A DNA stretch of 64,000 bases from Micromonospora sp. WMMD882 (GCF_027497255.1 NZ_CP114903.1:1054001-1118000), one strand, 5' to 3'; shown: positions 51,160 through 62,765, numbered from the stretch's first letter. Numbers and translations are program-made. Notes: generated by a model from the letters alone, not told the origin.

Positions 51160-52794
51160 TCAGCCGTTCTCCTTCTCGAACCGCTCGTGGGACTTGTTGA
51201 CGAGGTCGAGGTACTTGTCCAGGTTCTTGCCCTTCAGCTCACCGACGTAGGCGTCCCACTCGCTCAGCGGGCGCTGCCCGAGGATGAACTTGAGGGTGTT
51301 CTGGGTGACGTGGTCCTTCAGCGGCGTCTCCCAGAGCGTGGCCTGCTCCCGTTCCTCGTCGGTGAACGGGAACGGCGGCTCGACCTCGATCGGCGTGCGC
51401 GCGTTCATCACGTCCTGGAACTGCATCTCCTCGGCGGAGAAGAAGGACTGCACCAGGTCGAGTTTGCCGCCGTAGGCGAACACGCCGTTGCCGAAGCCGA
51501 AGTCCTTCTGGAGGTGCTTGCCGCCCTTCGGGTTCAGGCCGACCATGTCGACGTCCGGGGTCAGCGTGCGCTTGCCGGCGGCGTCCTTGCTGAACGTGGT
51601 GCCCTCGACGCCCCACTTGGCGAACTCCTGGCCGGCGTCGGAGTAGTAGAGCCAGTCGACGAACTGCATCATCGCCACGAAGTTCTTGCTCTCCCGGGCC
51701 TTCGAGGAGATCATCACGCCGTTCTCCAGCCGGCTGGCCGGGTTGATCTCACCGGCCGGGCCGACCGGCAGCGGGATCTTGACCAGTCTCGCGCCGGGCT
51801 GGGTCTTGGCCAGGTCCGGCCGGTAGTCGTTGACCAGGCTCTGCGCGTTGGAGGTGATGGCGAAGGACCTGCCGTTGGCGAGCTTCTGCCGGGCCTGGTC
51901 GTCGGTCTGGGTGAAGCTCTCCGGGTCCATCAGGCCCTCGGCGACCAGCTTGTGCAGGTACTCGATCATCTGCTTGTACGGCTCGGACGCGCCGGTGTAG
52001 ACGAACTTCTGCGCCGCCTTGTCCCAGGAGGCGTGCTGGTACGTCCAGCCGCCCTTGGTGCCGTACGCCTCGCCGACGATCCGCAGCAGCGCCCCGCCCG
52101 GGGTGGGCTTGCTCCACCGGTCCGAGTACGGGTAGGAGGCCGGGTACTTCGCCTTCATCGCCTTGAGCACGGTGTACAGGTCGTCCCAGGTCTTCGGGAC
52201 GGGCAGGCCGAGTTGTTCGAGGACGTCGGCGCGCAGCGCCACCGAGTACTCCGCCCAGGGCTTCTCGTGGATGCCGGGCAGCAGGTAGAACTTGCCGTCG
52301 GACTGGCGCAGCGTGTCCAGCTCCGGTCGCAGGTTCCAGCGTTCGATCTTGTCCTTCAGGTTGGGCATCAGGTCCAGGTAGTCGCTGACCGGGAGGATCG
52401 CGCCGGAGGAGACGAACGCGTTCTCCTGCGGGTGGTACGTCTTCGGGATGATCATCGGCGCGTCGCCGGCGCCGACGAGCAGGCTGCGCTTCTGCTCGTA
52501 GTCGCTCAGCGGCACGGCCACCGGCTCCAGTTTGACGTTGGTCCGCTTGGTCAGCTCCGACCAGAACAGCCACTCGTTCTTCAACGGGTACGACGGGTGG
52601 TTGTTGTACATGATGGAGAAGGAGAGCGGCTCGGTGGCCTTGAACTGGTCACCCAGCCCGTACTCGGCCATCGCGCCGGCCCGGTTGCCGTCGAGGTCCT
52701 CGGCCTCGGCGGCGTCCCCGGAGCAGGCGGCGAGACCGAGGGTGAGCAGACCGGCCGCGACTATCGCCGTACGGCGCCACGTTCGTCGGAACAC
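51160..52794 (-). CDS. ABC transporter solute-binding lipoprotein for xylo-oligosaccharides
   Basis: A binding protein of 544 residues. The signal peptide ends in the lipobox LAAC (Cys24), so it is anchored to the outside of the membrane. The sequence (FSIMYNNHPSYPLKNEWLFW, IMYNN strand, DDLYTVLKAMKAKYP, and the C-terminal YVGELKGKNLDKYLDLVN) is of the LipO/YtcQ kind that goes with LplB- and YtcP-type permeases. The neighbours point to xylo- or aldouronic-oligosaccharides as ligand (inference). No ATPase gene is in the operon; a shared MsiK-type ATPase elsewhere would be needed, as usual in actinobacteria. Confidence 0.9.
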   Translation of the reverse strand: MFRRTWRRTAIVAAGLLTLGLAACSGDAAEAEDLDGNRAGAMAEYGLGDQFKATEPLSFSIMYNNHPSYPLKNEWLFWSELTKRTNVKLEPVAVPLSDYEQKRSLLVGAGDAPMIIPKTYHPQENAFVSSGAILPVSDYLDLMPNLKDKIERWNLRPELDTLRQSDGKFYLLPGIHEKPWAEYSVALRADVLEQLGLPVPKTWDDLYTVLKAMKAKYPASYPYSDRWSKPTPGGALLRIVGEAYGTKGGWTYQHASWDKAAQKFVYTGASEPYKQMIEYLHKLVAEGLMDPESFTQTDDQARQKLANGRSFAITSNAQSLVNDYRPDLAKTQPGARLVKIPLPVGPAGEINPASRLENGVMISSKARESKNFVAMMQFVDWLYYSDAGQEFAKWGVEGTTFSKDAAGKRTLTPDVDMVGLNPKGGKHLQKDFGFGNGVFAYGGKLDLVQSFFSAEEMQFQDVMNARTPIEVEPPFPFTDEEREQATLWETPLKDHVTQNTLKFILGQRPLSEWDAYVGELKGKNLDKYLDLVNKSHERFEKENG

Positions 52795-52834
52795 GGCACG
52801 TCCTTTCGTGGAGGTGGTGGGGGAACTGGGGGAG

Positions 52835-53755
52835 TCAGCCCTTGACCGCGCCGAGCATGACGCCGGACACGAAGTACCGCTGGATGAACGGGTAGACCAG
52901 CAGGATCGGCAGCGTGGTGAGCACGATGGTGACGGACTGCAGGGTCGCCGCGGCCTGGAGCGCGTCGTCCTCGCCGACCCCGCCGGCGTTCTGCGCGCCG
53001 GTGGCCCCGGCGATCAGGTTGCGCAGGTAGACGGTCACCGGGAAGAGCTCCTGCTGGTCCAGGTAGAGGAACGCGGTGAACCACGAGTTCCAGAACGACA
53101 CCGCGTAGAACAGCACCATCGTGGCGATGATCGCCTTGGACAGCGGCAGCACGATCCGCAGCAGGATGCCGTACGTGTTGAGGCCGTCGACGGCGGCGGC
53201 CTCCTCCAGCTCGGTGGGCAGGCTCTCGAAGAACGCCTTCATCACCAGCAGGTTGAACACGTTGATGGCGTTGGGCACCACCACCGCCCAGATGGTGTTC
53301 TTCATGCCCAGGCTGGTGATCAGCACGTAGTTGGGGATCAGGCCGCCGGTGAAGAACATGGTGAACACGGCGACGCCGACCAGCGCGCCCCGCCCCTTGA
53401 GCTGCGGCTTGGACAGCACGTACGCGTAGCAGGTGGTCAGCACGATGGAGATGGCCGTGGCGACCACCGTGTACAGCACCGTGTTGCGGTAGTTCGTCCA
53501 GAACAGCGAGTCCGACATCACCAACTGGTACGTGGTCAGGTTGAACCCGCGCGGGACCAGGTTCACCCTGCCGGCGATGATCGACGCCTCGTCGCTGAGC
53601 GACCGGGCCACGATGGTGACGAACGGGTACAGCGTCACGATCACCACGGCGGTCAGCACGAGCGCGTTGACCGCCTGGAACACCCGGCGGCCCCGGGTCG
53701 GTCGGGGGCCGCGCGGCCGGCCCGTCGGTCGGCGTGCGTCGGCGCGCAGGGTCAC
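52835..53755 (-). CDS. ABC transporter permease, CUT1 (YtcP-like)
   Basis: An inner-membrane permease of 306 residues with six helices. The EAA loop EEAAAVDGLNTYGILLRIVLP, the site that contacts the ATPase, is clear. FVTIVARSLSDEASIIAG and TMFFTGGLIPNYVL are typical of YtcP-type partners. It pairs with the upstream LplB-type permease to form the channel. The GTG at 53755 overlaps the stop codon of that gene (GTGA); an alternative GTG lies one codon earlier. There is a 40-bp gap to the solute-binding gene. Confidence 0.92.
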   Translation of the reverse strand: MTLRADARRPTGRPRGPRPTRGRRVFQAVNALVLTAVVIVTLYPFVTIVARSLSDEASIIAGRVNLVPRGFNLTTYQLVMSDSLFWTNYRNTVLYTVVATAISIVLTTCYAYVLSKPQLKGRGALVGVAVFTMFFTGGLIPNYVLITSLGMKNTIWAVVVPNAINVFNLLVMKAFFESLPTELEEAAAVDGLNTYGILLRIVLPLSKAIIATMVLFYAVSFWNSWFTAFLYLDQQELFPVTVYLRNLIAGATGAQNAGGVGEDDALQAAATLQSVTIVLTTLPILLVYPFIQRYFVSGVMLGAVKG

Positions 53756-54741
53756 CACAGGCTCGTCCCCACCGTGCGCTTGGAGATGGTGTTGGCGGTC
53801 AGCACCAGGGTCAACCCGATCAGCGCCTCGAACAGGCCGATCGCCGCCGCGTAGCTGAAGTTGCTGGACTCGAAGCCCATCCGGTACAGGTACGTGGAGA
53901 TCACGTCGGCGGTCGGGTACGTCAGCGGGTTGTACAGCAGCAGGATCTTCTCGAAGCCGACCGCCATGAACGTGCCGATGTTGAGGATCAGCAGGGTGAC
54001 CATGGTCGGCCGGATCCCGGGCAGCGTCACGTGCCAGGTCTGCCGCCAGCGGCTCGCGCCGTCGATCCGGGCCGCCTCGTACAGGTTGTCGTCGATGGTG
54101 GTCAGCGCGGCCAGGTAGAGGATGGTGCCCCAGCCGACGGTCTGCCAGACCTCGGAGGAGACGTAGATGGTGCGGAACCATTCGGCGCGTTGCAGGAACG
54201 GCACCGCCTCGCCGCCGAACGCGCCGACGATCTGGTTGACCGTGCCGTCGACCGACACCAACTGCATCACCATCGCGGCCACGATCACGATGGACAGGAA
54301 GTGCGGCAGGTAGGACACCGACTGCACGAACCGCTTCAGCCGGCGGGCCCGTACCTCGTTGAGCAGCAGCGCCAGCACGATCGGCAGCGGGAAGCAGAAC
54401 AGCAGGGTCAGCGCGCCCAGGGTCAGGGTGTTGGTGAACACCTCCCAGAAGGTCGGGTCGGTGAGGAACATCCGCACGTACCGCAGCCCGACCCAGTACT
54501 CGCCGAAGATGCTGCCGCCGGGCCGGAACCGGCGGAACGCGATCACGTTGCCGGCCATCGGCAGGTACCGGAAGACCAGGAAGAACAGCAGCGGCAGCAC
54601 GGCCAGCGAGTAGAGCTGCCAGTCCCGGCGCAGCGCCTGCCGCCAGGTGCGCCGGCGGGGCCGCCGACGCGGGGCCGGGACGGCCGGGGCCGCTGGGGGC
54701 GGGGCCGCCGGTGGTGGGCGCAGCGTGTCCGGGGTGCTCAT
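53752..54741 (-). CDS. ABC transporter permease, CUT1 (LplB-like)
   Basis: An inner-membrane permease of 329 residues. The N-terminus is Pro/Ala- and Arg-rich; six helices follow, and the EAA loop reads YEAARIDGASRWRQTWHVTLPGI. WQLYSLAVLPLLFFLVFRYLP and VQSVSYLPHFLSIVIVAAMV are typical of LplB proteins. With the YtcP-like permease it moves oligosaccharides into the cell. The ATG at 54741 has TAGGAG upstream and is 10 bp from the stop codon of the GH3 gene, so the two are in one transcript. Confidence 0.92.
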   Translation of the reverse strand: MSTPDTLRPPPAAPPPAAPAVPAPRRRPRRRTWRQALRRDWQLYSLAVLPLLFFLVFRYLPMAGNVIAFRRFRPGGSIFGEYWVGLRYVRMFLTDPTFWEVFTNTLTLGALTLLFCFPLPIVLALLLNEVRARRLKRFVQSVSYLPHFLSIVIVAAMVMQLVSVDGTVNQIVGAFGGEAVPFLQRAEWFRTIYVSSEVWQTVGWGTILYLAALTTIDDNLYEAARIDGASRWRQTWHVTLPGIRPTMVTLLILNIGTFMAVGFEKILLLYNPLTYPTADVISTYLYRMGFESSNFSYAAAIGLFEALIGLTLVLTANTISKRTVGTSLW

Positions 54742-54751
54742 CCTCGGTCTC

Positions 54752-57190
54752 CTAGGCGGGGGTGACGCGGGTCGTGGACAGCAGCTCCCGCAGGTGTCCG
54801 ACCTCGCGTTCGACGCCGACGAGCCGCAGCGGCAGGGCGGCGACCACGTCGGCGCTGGACCGGGCCAGTCGCAGCTCCACGTCGCCGGGCTCGACGATGC
54901 GCCGGCCGCGCACGCCGGTGAACGAGGTGACGTCGGCGGGCACGGTGAAGGTGACCCGCGCGGCGGCCCCGGCCGCCAGCTCGACCCGGACGTAGCCGAC
55001 CAGGCGGACCACCGGTCGGGTGGTCTGCGCCACCGGGTCGTGCAGGTAGAGCTGGACGACCTCGGCGCCGGCCCGGTCGCCGGTGTTGGCGACGGTCACC
55101 GCCACGTCGACCTGCCCGTCGACCGCCCACCGGGCCGGCTGCGCCGCCCCGGCCCGCGTCGGGTCAGCGCCGTCGGTCGTCGGGTCGGCCGTCGGGTCCG
55201 CGCCGTCGGCCGTCGGGTCGGCCGGCGTGGCCAGGACGGCCGGGTCGGTCCAGGCGAACGTGGTGTAGCCGAGCCCGTGACCGAACGGGAAGGCGGGCGT
55301 GGGGTCGATCGAGGAGACCTGGGAGCGGTGGCCGAGCCGGGGGGAGAGGTACGTGCCGGGCAGTCCGGCGGAGTCACGGGGCACGCTGACCGGCAACCGG
55401 CCGGACGGGTTCACCGCGCCGGTCAGCACCTCGGCGAGCGCCTGCCCGCCCCGCTGGCCGGGGAAGAACGCCTGGACGACGGCGGTGGCGGCGTCGAACT
55501 GCGCGCCCAGCGCGTACGGGCGACCGCTGAGCACCACCAGCACTACCGGGGTGCCGGTGGCGACCACGGCCCGGACCAGCTCGGCCTGCACGCCGGGCAG
55601 CCGCAGGTCGGGCGCGTCGCACCCCTCGCCGGAGGTGCCCCGGCCGAACATCCCGGCCCGGTCGCCGACGGCCAGCACGCACACGTCGGCCTCGCGGGCC
55701 ACGTCGACCGCCGCCGCGATGCCGGAGGTGTCGTCGCCGGTGACCGCGCACCCCGGCGCGTACGTCAGGTCGGGGCGCAGCCGGGTGAGCGCCCCGCGCA
55801 GCGAGTCGATCTCCACGCCGGTCTCGTGCTCGGGGTGCCGCACCCCGACGTGCAGCGGGAACGAGTAGCAGCCGAGCATCGCCATCGGGTCGTCGGCGAC
55901 CGGCCCGACCAGCGCGATCCGGCGGTCGGCGGCCAGCGGCAGCAGACCGTCGGTGTTGCGCAGCAGGACGACCGACTCCCGGGCCAGGCGCAGGGCGATG
56001 TCCCGGCCCGCCTCGTCGTCGAAGCGCAGCGCGTCGAGGTCCGCGGGGCGGGGCTGCCAGTCCTCGTCGAGCAGGCCCAGCTCGATCTTCTGGGTGAGCA
56101 CCCGCAGCAGCGCGCGGTCGACCAGCGCCTCGTCGACCGCGCCGGAACGGACCGCCTCGACCAGCCCCGGGCCGAACGCGTCCACGGTGGGCAGCTCGAC
56201 GTCGATGCCGGCGCGCAACGCCAGCCGGGCGGCGTCCGTGCCGTCGGCGGCCACCCCGTGCAGGGTCTCCAGGAACCGGACGGCGAAGTAGTCGGCGACC
56301 AGGATGCCGGTGAACCCCCAGTCGTCCCGGAGCAGCCCGGTCAGCAGGCTCTCGTCGGCGGCCACCGGCATGCCGTCGATCTCCGCGTACGAGTGCATGA
56401 CCGAGCGCGCCCCGCCCAGCCGCAACGCCATCTCGAACGGCGGCAGGATGACGTCGGCCAGCTCCCGGGGGCCCATCGACACCGGGGCGAGGTTGCGTCC
56501 GCCCCGGGAGACCGAGTACCCGGCGAAGTGCTTCAGCGTGGCGACCACCCCGGCGGACTCCAGTCCGCGCACGTACGCCGCGCCGGTCGTCCCGACCAGG
56601 TACGGGTCCTCGCCGATGGTCTCCTCGGTGCGGCCCCACCGGTAGTCCCGGGTGACGTCCAGCACCGGGGCCAGGCCCTGGTGCACCCCGGCGGCCCGCA
56701 TCGACCGGCCGATCCGGTGCGCCATCTGCTCGACCAGCTCCGGGTCGAAGGCGGCGCCCCAGCTCAGCGGGGCCGGGTACACGGTGGCCCGCCAGGCGGC
56801 GAGGCCGGTCAGGCACTCCTCGTGGACCTGCGCCGGGATGCCGAACCGGCTGGCCGCCACGATCTGCTCCTGCGACGCGGCCAGCGACCGCGCGCCCTGC
56901 GCCGGGTCGACCGGGGCGGTGCCGAACGGCCGGGTGAGCTGACCCAGACCGTGCCGGATCACGTCGGACCACTCCACGGAGTCGTCGACCATGTCGGACT
57001 GGTGCGGCGCGACGCCCTCGCCGGAGGCGTCCGCGCCGACCCACACCCCGACCAGTTGGGCGATCTTCTCCTCGACGGTCATCAGCGGCAGGAGCGCGGC
57101 GGCCCGTTGCGCCGCCGGCAGGCGCTGGTCGCGCCACCGGTCCGGATGCCGGGAGCGCGGATGGTCGTCGACGGGCAACAGACTCTCCAT
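54752..57190 (-). CDS. GH3 beta-xylosidase/beta-glucosidase
   Basis: A cytoplasmic enzyme of 812 residues, first gene of the xylan operon. The GH3 N-domain has LMTVEEKIAQLVG, GRTEETIGEDPYLVG, KHFAGYS and the nucleophile Asp300 in GILVADYFAV; the C-domain contains ESVVLLRN and PVVLVVLSGRPYALG, and the last 120 residues are an FN3-like domain. A short PTADGADP repeat near 55160-55215 sits before it. It removes xylose or glucose from the non-reducing end; xylosidase is likelier from context. I chose the ATG at 57190, with GAAGGGG upstream, over the longer frame to 57352. A palindrome 73 bp upstream is a likely operator. Confidence 0.9.
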   Translation of the reverse strand: MESLLPVDDHPRSRHPDRWRDQRLPAAQRAAALLPLMTVEEKIAQLVGVWVGADASGEGVAPHQSDMVDDSVEWSDVIRHGLGQLTRPFGTAPVDPAQGARSLAASQEQIVAASRFGIPAQVHEECLTGLAAWRATVYPAPLSWGAAFDPELVEQMAHRIGRSMRAAGVHQGLAPVLDVTRDYRWGRTEETIGEDPYLVGTTGAAYVRGLESAGVVATLKHFAGYSVSRGGRNLAPVSMGPRELADVILPPFEMALRLGGARSVMHSYAEIDGMPVAADESLLTGLLRDDWGFTGILVADYFAVRFLETLHGVAADGTDAARLALRAGIDVELPTVDAFGPGLVEAVRSGAVDEALVDRALLRVLTQKIELGLLDEDWQPRPADLDALRFDDEAGRDIALRLARESVVLLRNTDGLLPLAADRRIALVGPVADDPMAMLGCYSFPLHVGVRHPEHETGVEIDSLRGALTRLRPDLTYAPGCAVTGDDTSGIAAAVDVAREADVCVLAVGDRAGMFGRGTSGEGCDAPDLRLPGVQAELVRAVVATGTPVVLVVLSGRPYALGAQFDAATAVVQAFFPGQRGGQALAEVLTGAVNPSGRLPVSVPRDSAGLPGTYLSPRLGHRSQVSSIDPTPAFPFGHGLGYTTFAWTDPAVLATPADPTADGADPTADPTTDGADPTRAGAAQPARWAVDGQVDVAVTVANTGDRAGAEVVQLYLHDPVAQTTRPVVRLVGYVRVELAAGAAARVTFTVPADVTSFTGVRGRRIVEPGDVELRLARSSADVVAALPLRLVGVEREVGHLRELLSTTRVTPA

Positions 57191-57519
57191 GCCAAACCCC
57201 TTCTGCCGGACCCGGGAGGCGTTCCCGTGCGCGACACGACTCGCGTTGACGCTGTCAAGTTTCGAAAGTTTCGGAAATCGTGACGTTACCTGTGCCGGCA
57301 ACTTATGGTTCGCATCCAGGGCTGTCAAGGTCTCGAATCGACTGCTCAGCAACAGGTGTCCATAGATCGGGATGCTGGACGGCGATTCCCGCCGCGAGCT
57401 GGTCGAACGACAGAGATCAATCCTGAGGATGATCGCGTGATAATATCCGCCGATATATTTCCGGTAACCGGGCGGGTTTTCCCGGTCCGGCCGCCGTCCG
57501 CGCCGTTCCGGGAGGATGC
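57191..57519. other. Divergent regulatory region between the GH3 operon and the esterase gene
   Basis: About 330 bp with no gene. GC content drops in the middle. It contains the operator at 57263-57273 and, on the esterase side, an AT-rich palindrome-like stretch (TAATAT ... ATATAT at 57441-57458), which may be part of the esterase promoter. Confidence 0.55.
57257..57273 (-). promoter_or_regulatory. Operator-like palindrome upstream of the GH3 operon
   Basis: Contains the palindrome CGAAAGTTTCG (57263-57273) and two direct copies of AAGTTTCG (57257-57264 and 57266-57273). It lies 73 bp upstream of the GH3 start codon. The same core is found in front of the dehydratase gene. LacI-type repressors of xylan genes in streptomycetes are known, as far as I recall, to use sites of the form CGAAA-N-TTTCG. 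Confidence 0.75.
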
Positions 57520-58554
57520 GTGCCCTTCTCCGATCTCCCCCTCGACCAGTTGCGGCGGTACGCGCCGGCCGTCGCCGAGCCCGCCGACTTCGACGCGTTC
57601 TGGCGGGCCACCCTGCGGGAGGCGGCGACCCTGCCGGTGCTGCTCGACGTCCGGCCCGAGCGGACCGGCCTGCGGCTGGTGGAGACGTTCGACGTCACCT
57701 TCGCCGGCTTCGCCGGCGACCCGGTGCGGGCCTGGTACACCCGGCCGGCCGGCGCGGACGGCCCGCTGCCGGCGGTGGTGGAGTACCTCGGCTACGGCCG
57801 GGGCCGGGCGCTGCCGCACGAACGGCTGATGTGGCCGGTGGCCGGCTACGCGCACCTGCTGATGGACTCCCGGGGGCAGCACGGCCAGCACAGCGCCGGC
57901 GACACCCCGGATCCCCGGCTCGGCGCGCCGGGCGGCCCGTTCCCGGTGACCTGGGGCATCCTCGACCCGCAGAGCTACTACTACAGGCGTCTGATCACCG
58001 ACGCGGCGCGGGCGGTCGAGGCGGTCCGCGCCCTGCCCGGCGTAGACCCCGCCCGGGTCACGGTCGCCGGGAACAGCCAGGGCGGCGGGCTCGCCCTGGC
58101 GGTGGCCGGGCTGGTGCCCGACCTGGCGGCGGTGATCGCCACCGCGCCGTTGCTCTGCGACCTCCAACGGGCGATCGAGCTGACCGACGCCGCGCCGTAC
58201 GGGGAGATCGGGCGTTACCTGGCCGCCAACCGGGAGGCCGAGGAGACGGTCCGGCGCACGCTGTCCTACGTCGACGGGGTCACCTTCGCCCGGCGGGCGG
58301 TCGCGCCCGCGCACTTCGGGATCGGCCTGCGCGACGACGTCACCCCGCCGCGCACCGGGTTCGCCGCCTACAACCAGTACGGCGCGGCCAACGGCCGGCC
58401 GACGCCGCCCCCGCGCGAGATGCACGTCTACCCGTTCAACGGGCACGAGGGCGGCGAGGCCGTGCAGCAGCGCCGACAGGTGGGCTGGCTGGCGTCGACG
58501 CTCGCCGGGTCGGCGGACGACGCTCCCGCGCCGCTGGCCGCCGGCCGGCCATGA
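57520..58554 (+). CDS. CE7-type acetyl xylan esterase / cephalosporin deacetylase
   Basis: A cytoplasmic esterase of 344 residues. The alpha/beta-hydrolase core has GNSQGGG (nucleophile Ser186), GLRDDVTPP (Asp272) and NGHEGG (His309), and LMDSRGQHGQ, the oxyanion and RGQ motif of CE7 enzymes, which act as hexamers on small acetylated sugars. It removes acetyl groups from imported xylo-oligosaccharides, so it complements the GH3/GH39/GH67 enzymes. The GTG at 57520 has GGGAGGA upstream. It is divergent from the GH3 operon and convergent with the dehydratase gene, with 24 bp between the two stop codons. Confidence 0.92.
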   Translation: MPFSDLPLDQLRRYAPAVAEPADFDAFWRATLREAATLPVLLDVRPERTGLRLVETFDVTFAGFAGDPVRAWYTRPAGADGPLPAVVEYLGYGRGRALPHERLMWPVAGYAHLLMDSRGQHGQHSAGDTPDPRLGAPGGPFPVTWGILDPQSYYYRRLITDAARAVEAVRALPGVDPARVTVAGNSQGGGLALAVAGLVPDLAAVIATAPLLCDLQRAIELTDAAPYGEIGRYLAANREAEETVRRTLSYVDGVTFARRAVAPAHFGIGLRDDVTPPRTGFAAYNQYGAANGRPTPPPREMHVYPFNGHEGGEAVQQRRQVGWLASTLAGSADDAPAPLAAGRP

Positions 58555-58578
58555 CCCCCGCCGCCCGCCCGAGCGGCC

Positions 58579-59787
58579 TCACCAGGGGTGCACGGAGCCG
58601 TCCTCCAGCCGGTTGACCGGCAGGTACGCGGGAGAGTAGGGGTACCCGGCGGCGGCCTCCTCGTCGATGTCCACCCCGAGACCGGGCGCCTCGCCGGGGT
58701 GCAGGTATCCGTCGGCGAAGCGGTACTCGTGCGGGAACACCGCGTCGGTCTCCGGGGTGTGCCGCATGTACTCCTGCAACCCGAAGTTGGGAATGGCGAT
58801 GTCCAGGTGCAGCGCGGCGGCCATGCAGACCGGGGAGAGGTCGGTGGCCCCGTGGGAGCCGCTGCGCACGTGGTGCAGGGCGGCGTAGTCGAAGATCCGC
58901 CGCAGGTGGGTGATGCCCCCGGCCCGCACCACGGTGGTCCGGACGTAGTCGATGAGCTGCTCGCGGATGAGCGTGGTGACGTCCCAGACGGAGTTGAACA
59001 CCTCCCCGGTGGCGATCGGCGTGGTGGTGTGCTGCCGGATCAGCCGGAACCCCTCCTGGAACTCGGCCGGCACCGGATCCTCCATCCAGGTCAGCGCGTA
59101 CGGCTCCAGGCTGCGGCCGAGCCGGGCCGCCTCGATCGGGGTGAGCCGGTGGTGCACGTCGTGCAGCAGGCGCAGGGTGGGACCGAACTCCTCGCGTACC
59201 CGGGCGAACACCGTGGGGACGTGGGCGAGGTAGCGCTCGGTGGACCAGACCGTCTCGGTGGGCCGGGCCGCGTCGGCCGGCTCGTAGAACATCTTGTCCG
59301 CGCTGACCCCGTAGGTCTTCGCCAGGCCGGGCACGCCGCTCTGCACCCGCACCGCCCGGTAGCCGAGGTCGACGAAGCGGGCCACCTCGGCGAGCGCCTC
59401 CTCCACCGTCTCGCCGTTGGCGTGGCCGTACACCGTGACGCCCTCCCGGGAGCGGCCGCCGAGCAGTTGGTAGACCGGTAGCCCGGCGACCTTGCCCAAG
59501 ATGTCCCACAGGGCGGTGTCCACGGCCGCGACGGCGCTCATGGTGACCGGCCCGCGCCGCCAGTACGCGCCCTGGTAGAGGTACTGCCAGGTGTCCTCGA
59601 TGCGGGCCGGGTCCCGGCCGATCAGCAGCGGCACGACGTGGTCGCGCAGGTACGACGCCACCGCCAGCTCGCGGCCGTTGAGGGTGGCGTCCCCGACGCC
59701 GGTGACGCCCTCGTCGGTGACGATCTTCAGGGTGACGAAGTTCCGGCCGGGGCAGGTGACGATGACCCGGGCATCCGTGATCTTCAC
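58579..59787 (-). CDS. manD: Enolase-superfamily mannonate/altronate-type dehydratase (ManD-like)
   Basis: A cytoplasmic enzyme of 402 residues. [26 protein letters not shown] at the start, [52 protein letters not shown] and [13 protein letters not shown], then HGATDLSPV, give the ManD pattern with metal ligands Asp, Glu, Glu and a His base. Such enzymes dehydrate D-mannonate (or D-gluconate) to 2-keto-3-deoxygluconate, the step that feeds glucuronate into central metabolism. The GH67 enzyme of the same locus frees the glucuronate. The ATG at 59787 is about 85 bp downstream of a perfect palindrome. Confidence 0.88.
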   Translation of the reverse strand: MKITDARVIVTCPGRNFVTLKIVTDEGVTGVGDATLNGRELAVASYLRDHVVPLLIGRDPARIEDTWQYLYQGAYWRRGPVTMSAVAAVDTALWDILGKVAGLPVYQLLGGRSREGVTVYGHANGETVEEALAEVARFVDLGYRAVRVQSGVPGLAKTYGVSADKMFYEPADAARPTETVWSTERYLAHVPTVFARVREEFGPTLRLLHDVHHRLTPIEAARLGRSLEPYALTWMEDPVPAEFQEGFRLIRQHTTTPIATGEVFNSVWDVTTLIREQLIDYVRTTVVRAGGITHLRRIFDYAALHHVRSGSHGATDLSPVCMAAALHLDIAIPNFGLQEYMRHTPETDAVFPHEYRFADGYLHPGEAPGLGVDIDEEAAAGYPYSPAYLPVNRLEDGSVHPW

Positions 59788-61650
<1,863 letters not shown>

Positions 61651-61691
61651 CCGACCCGTCGACCCACGCGTCGACCCGAGAAGCACGACCC

Positions 61692-61725
61692 CGGGGCGGG
61701 ACGGCGACCACGCCGTCCCGCCCCG
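61692..61725 (+). terminator. Perfect 15-bp hairpin after the xylanase gene
   Basis: Arms CGGGGCGGGACGGCG and CGCCGTCCCGCCCCG around a four-base loop, 40 bp after the stop codon. Confidence 0.85.
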
Positions 61726-61788
61726 CCGGGTTCCTCGCCGCCGGCTGGTCCGGGCGAGCAACCTGGAAGGTGCGGCCGGCAGGCCGGG

Positions 61789-62661
61789 GTGCGACCGTAC
61801 GGTGTGCGTGATCAGGCGGGTCAGGAGCGCTGGCGGCAGGTCCGCGCGGCGGCGCGGCGCAGCGCCGCCGCCTTCGTCGAGCTCGTCCAGGCGCCGGGCG
61901 CCGCGCGGGTGCTGGTCACGGCGGAGTGGACCGTGGCGGACACCGCGGCCCATCTGCTCTCCATCGCCACCCACTACGTGTCGGTGCTCGACGCGGACGC
62001 CGAGCCGTTACCCGTGCCCGACCTCGGTGGCCTGCTCGCCGCCACCACCGTGGACACCCTCTCCGAGGCCAACCGGGTGGTCCTGGGTCACCTGCCCGAA
62101 CGTGACCCGGCGGCGCTGGCCCGGAGCCTGACGGCCGCCGTCGACCGCTTCCTCGCGCTCAGCCGGCAGGCCGACCCGGAGCGGGTGGTGCCGTGGCTCG
62201 GGCAGTCCCTGGTGACCGTCGCCGGGATCCACGCCCACCTCGTCAACGAGCTGCTCGTCCACGGCTGGGACGTGGCCCGGGCGCTCGGCCGGCCCTGGCG
62301 GTTGCCCGACGAGGAGGCGGCGCTGTTCCTGGAGCTGTTCCTGCTGGGAATGTTCCGCCGCGACCACGGCGTGCTGTTGGAGACCGGGGCCCGCACGTCG
62401 TCCCGGCCGATCACCGTCGAGTTCCGCTCGGCGCACACCACCGCGGTCCGGCTGGTGCTGACCGGCCGGCGGGTCCGGGTCGCCGTCGACGACCCCCCGG
62501 TGGACGCGCGGGTGACGTTCCGACCCGCCGGGCTCAACCTGATGCTGTTCGGCCGGGTCGGGCTGCTGCGGTCGCTGCTGCGGCGGGACGTCGTCCTCGG
62601 CGGGCCCCGGCCCTGGCTGCTGCCCGCCTTCCTGCGCGTCGTCCACCTGCCCCGCAACTGA
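61789..62661 (+). CDS. Maleylpyruvate isomerase-type (mycothiol-dependent) DinB-fold protein
   Basis: A protein of 290 residues. The first 190 residues are a DinB/MDMPI-like four-helix domain: EWTVADTAAHLLSIATHYVS, with a conserved His, and GIHAHLVNELLVHGWDVARALG, with the other metal-binding His residues. The C-terminal 90 residues form a small SCP2-like domain. In actinobacteria this fold uses mycothiol to isomerise or transfer small molecules; the substrate is not known. The GTG at 61789 is the first start; a GTG at 61804 is an alternative. It is convergent with the small acidic gene; a hairpin lies between them. Confidence 0.75.
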   Translation: MRPYGVRDQAGQERWRQVRAAARRSAAAFVELVQAPGAARVLVTAEWTVADTAAHLLSIATHYVSVLDADAEPLPVPDLGGLLAATTVDTLSEANRVVLGHLPERDPAALARSLTAAVDRFLALSRQADPERVVPWLGQSLVTVAGIHAHLVNELLVHGWDVARALGRPWRLPDEEAALFLELFLLGMFRRDHGVLLETGARTSSRPITVEFRSAHTTAVRLVLTGRRVRVAVDDPPVDARVTFRPAGLNLMLFGRVGLLRSLLRRDVVLGGPRPWLLPAFLRVVHLPRN

Positions 62662-62717
62662 CCGCGCCGCCGGTCCGGAACTGACCGCGCGGCCGGTCCG
62701 GGCCGCGAATGACCGCG

Positions 62718-62757
62718 CGGCCCCGGCCCCGGCCGCGACCGGCCGGGACCGGGGCCG
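62718..62757. terminator. Bidirectional hairpin between convergent genes
   Basis: Arms of 17 bp with one mismatch (CGGCCCCGGCCCCGGCC and GGCCGGGACCGGGGCCG) around six bases. The DNA just before it has three diverged copies of TGACCGCGCGGCCGGTCCGG. Confidence 0.7.
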
Positions 62758-62765
62758 TCCGCTGC

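Noticed and set aside
57441..57460. AT-rich near-palindrome before the esterase gene as a second operator
   Set aside because: The arms match only in a few A/T bases; it is as likely to be a promoter box.
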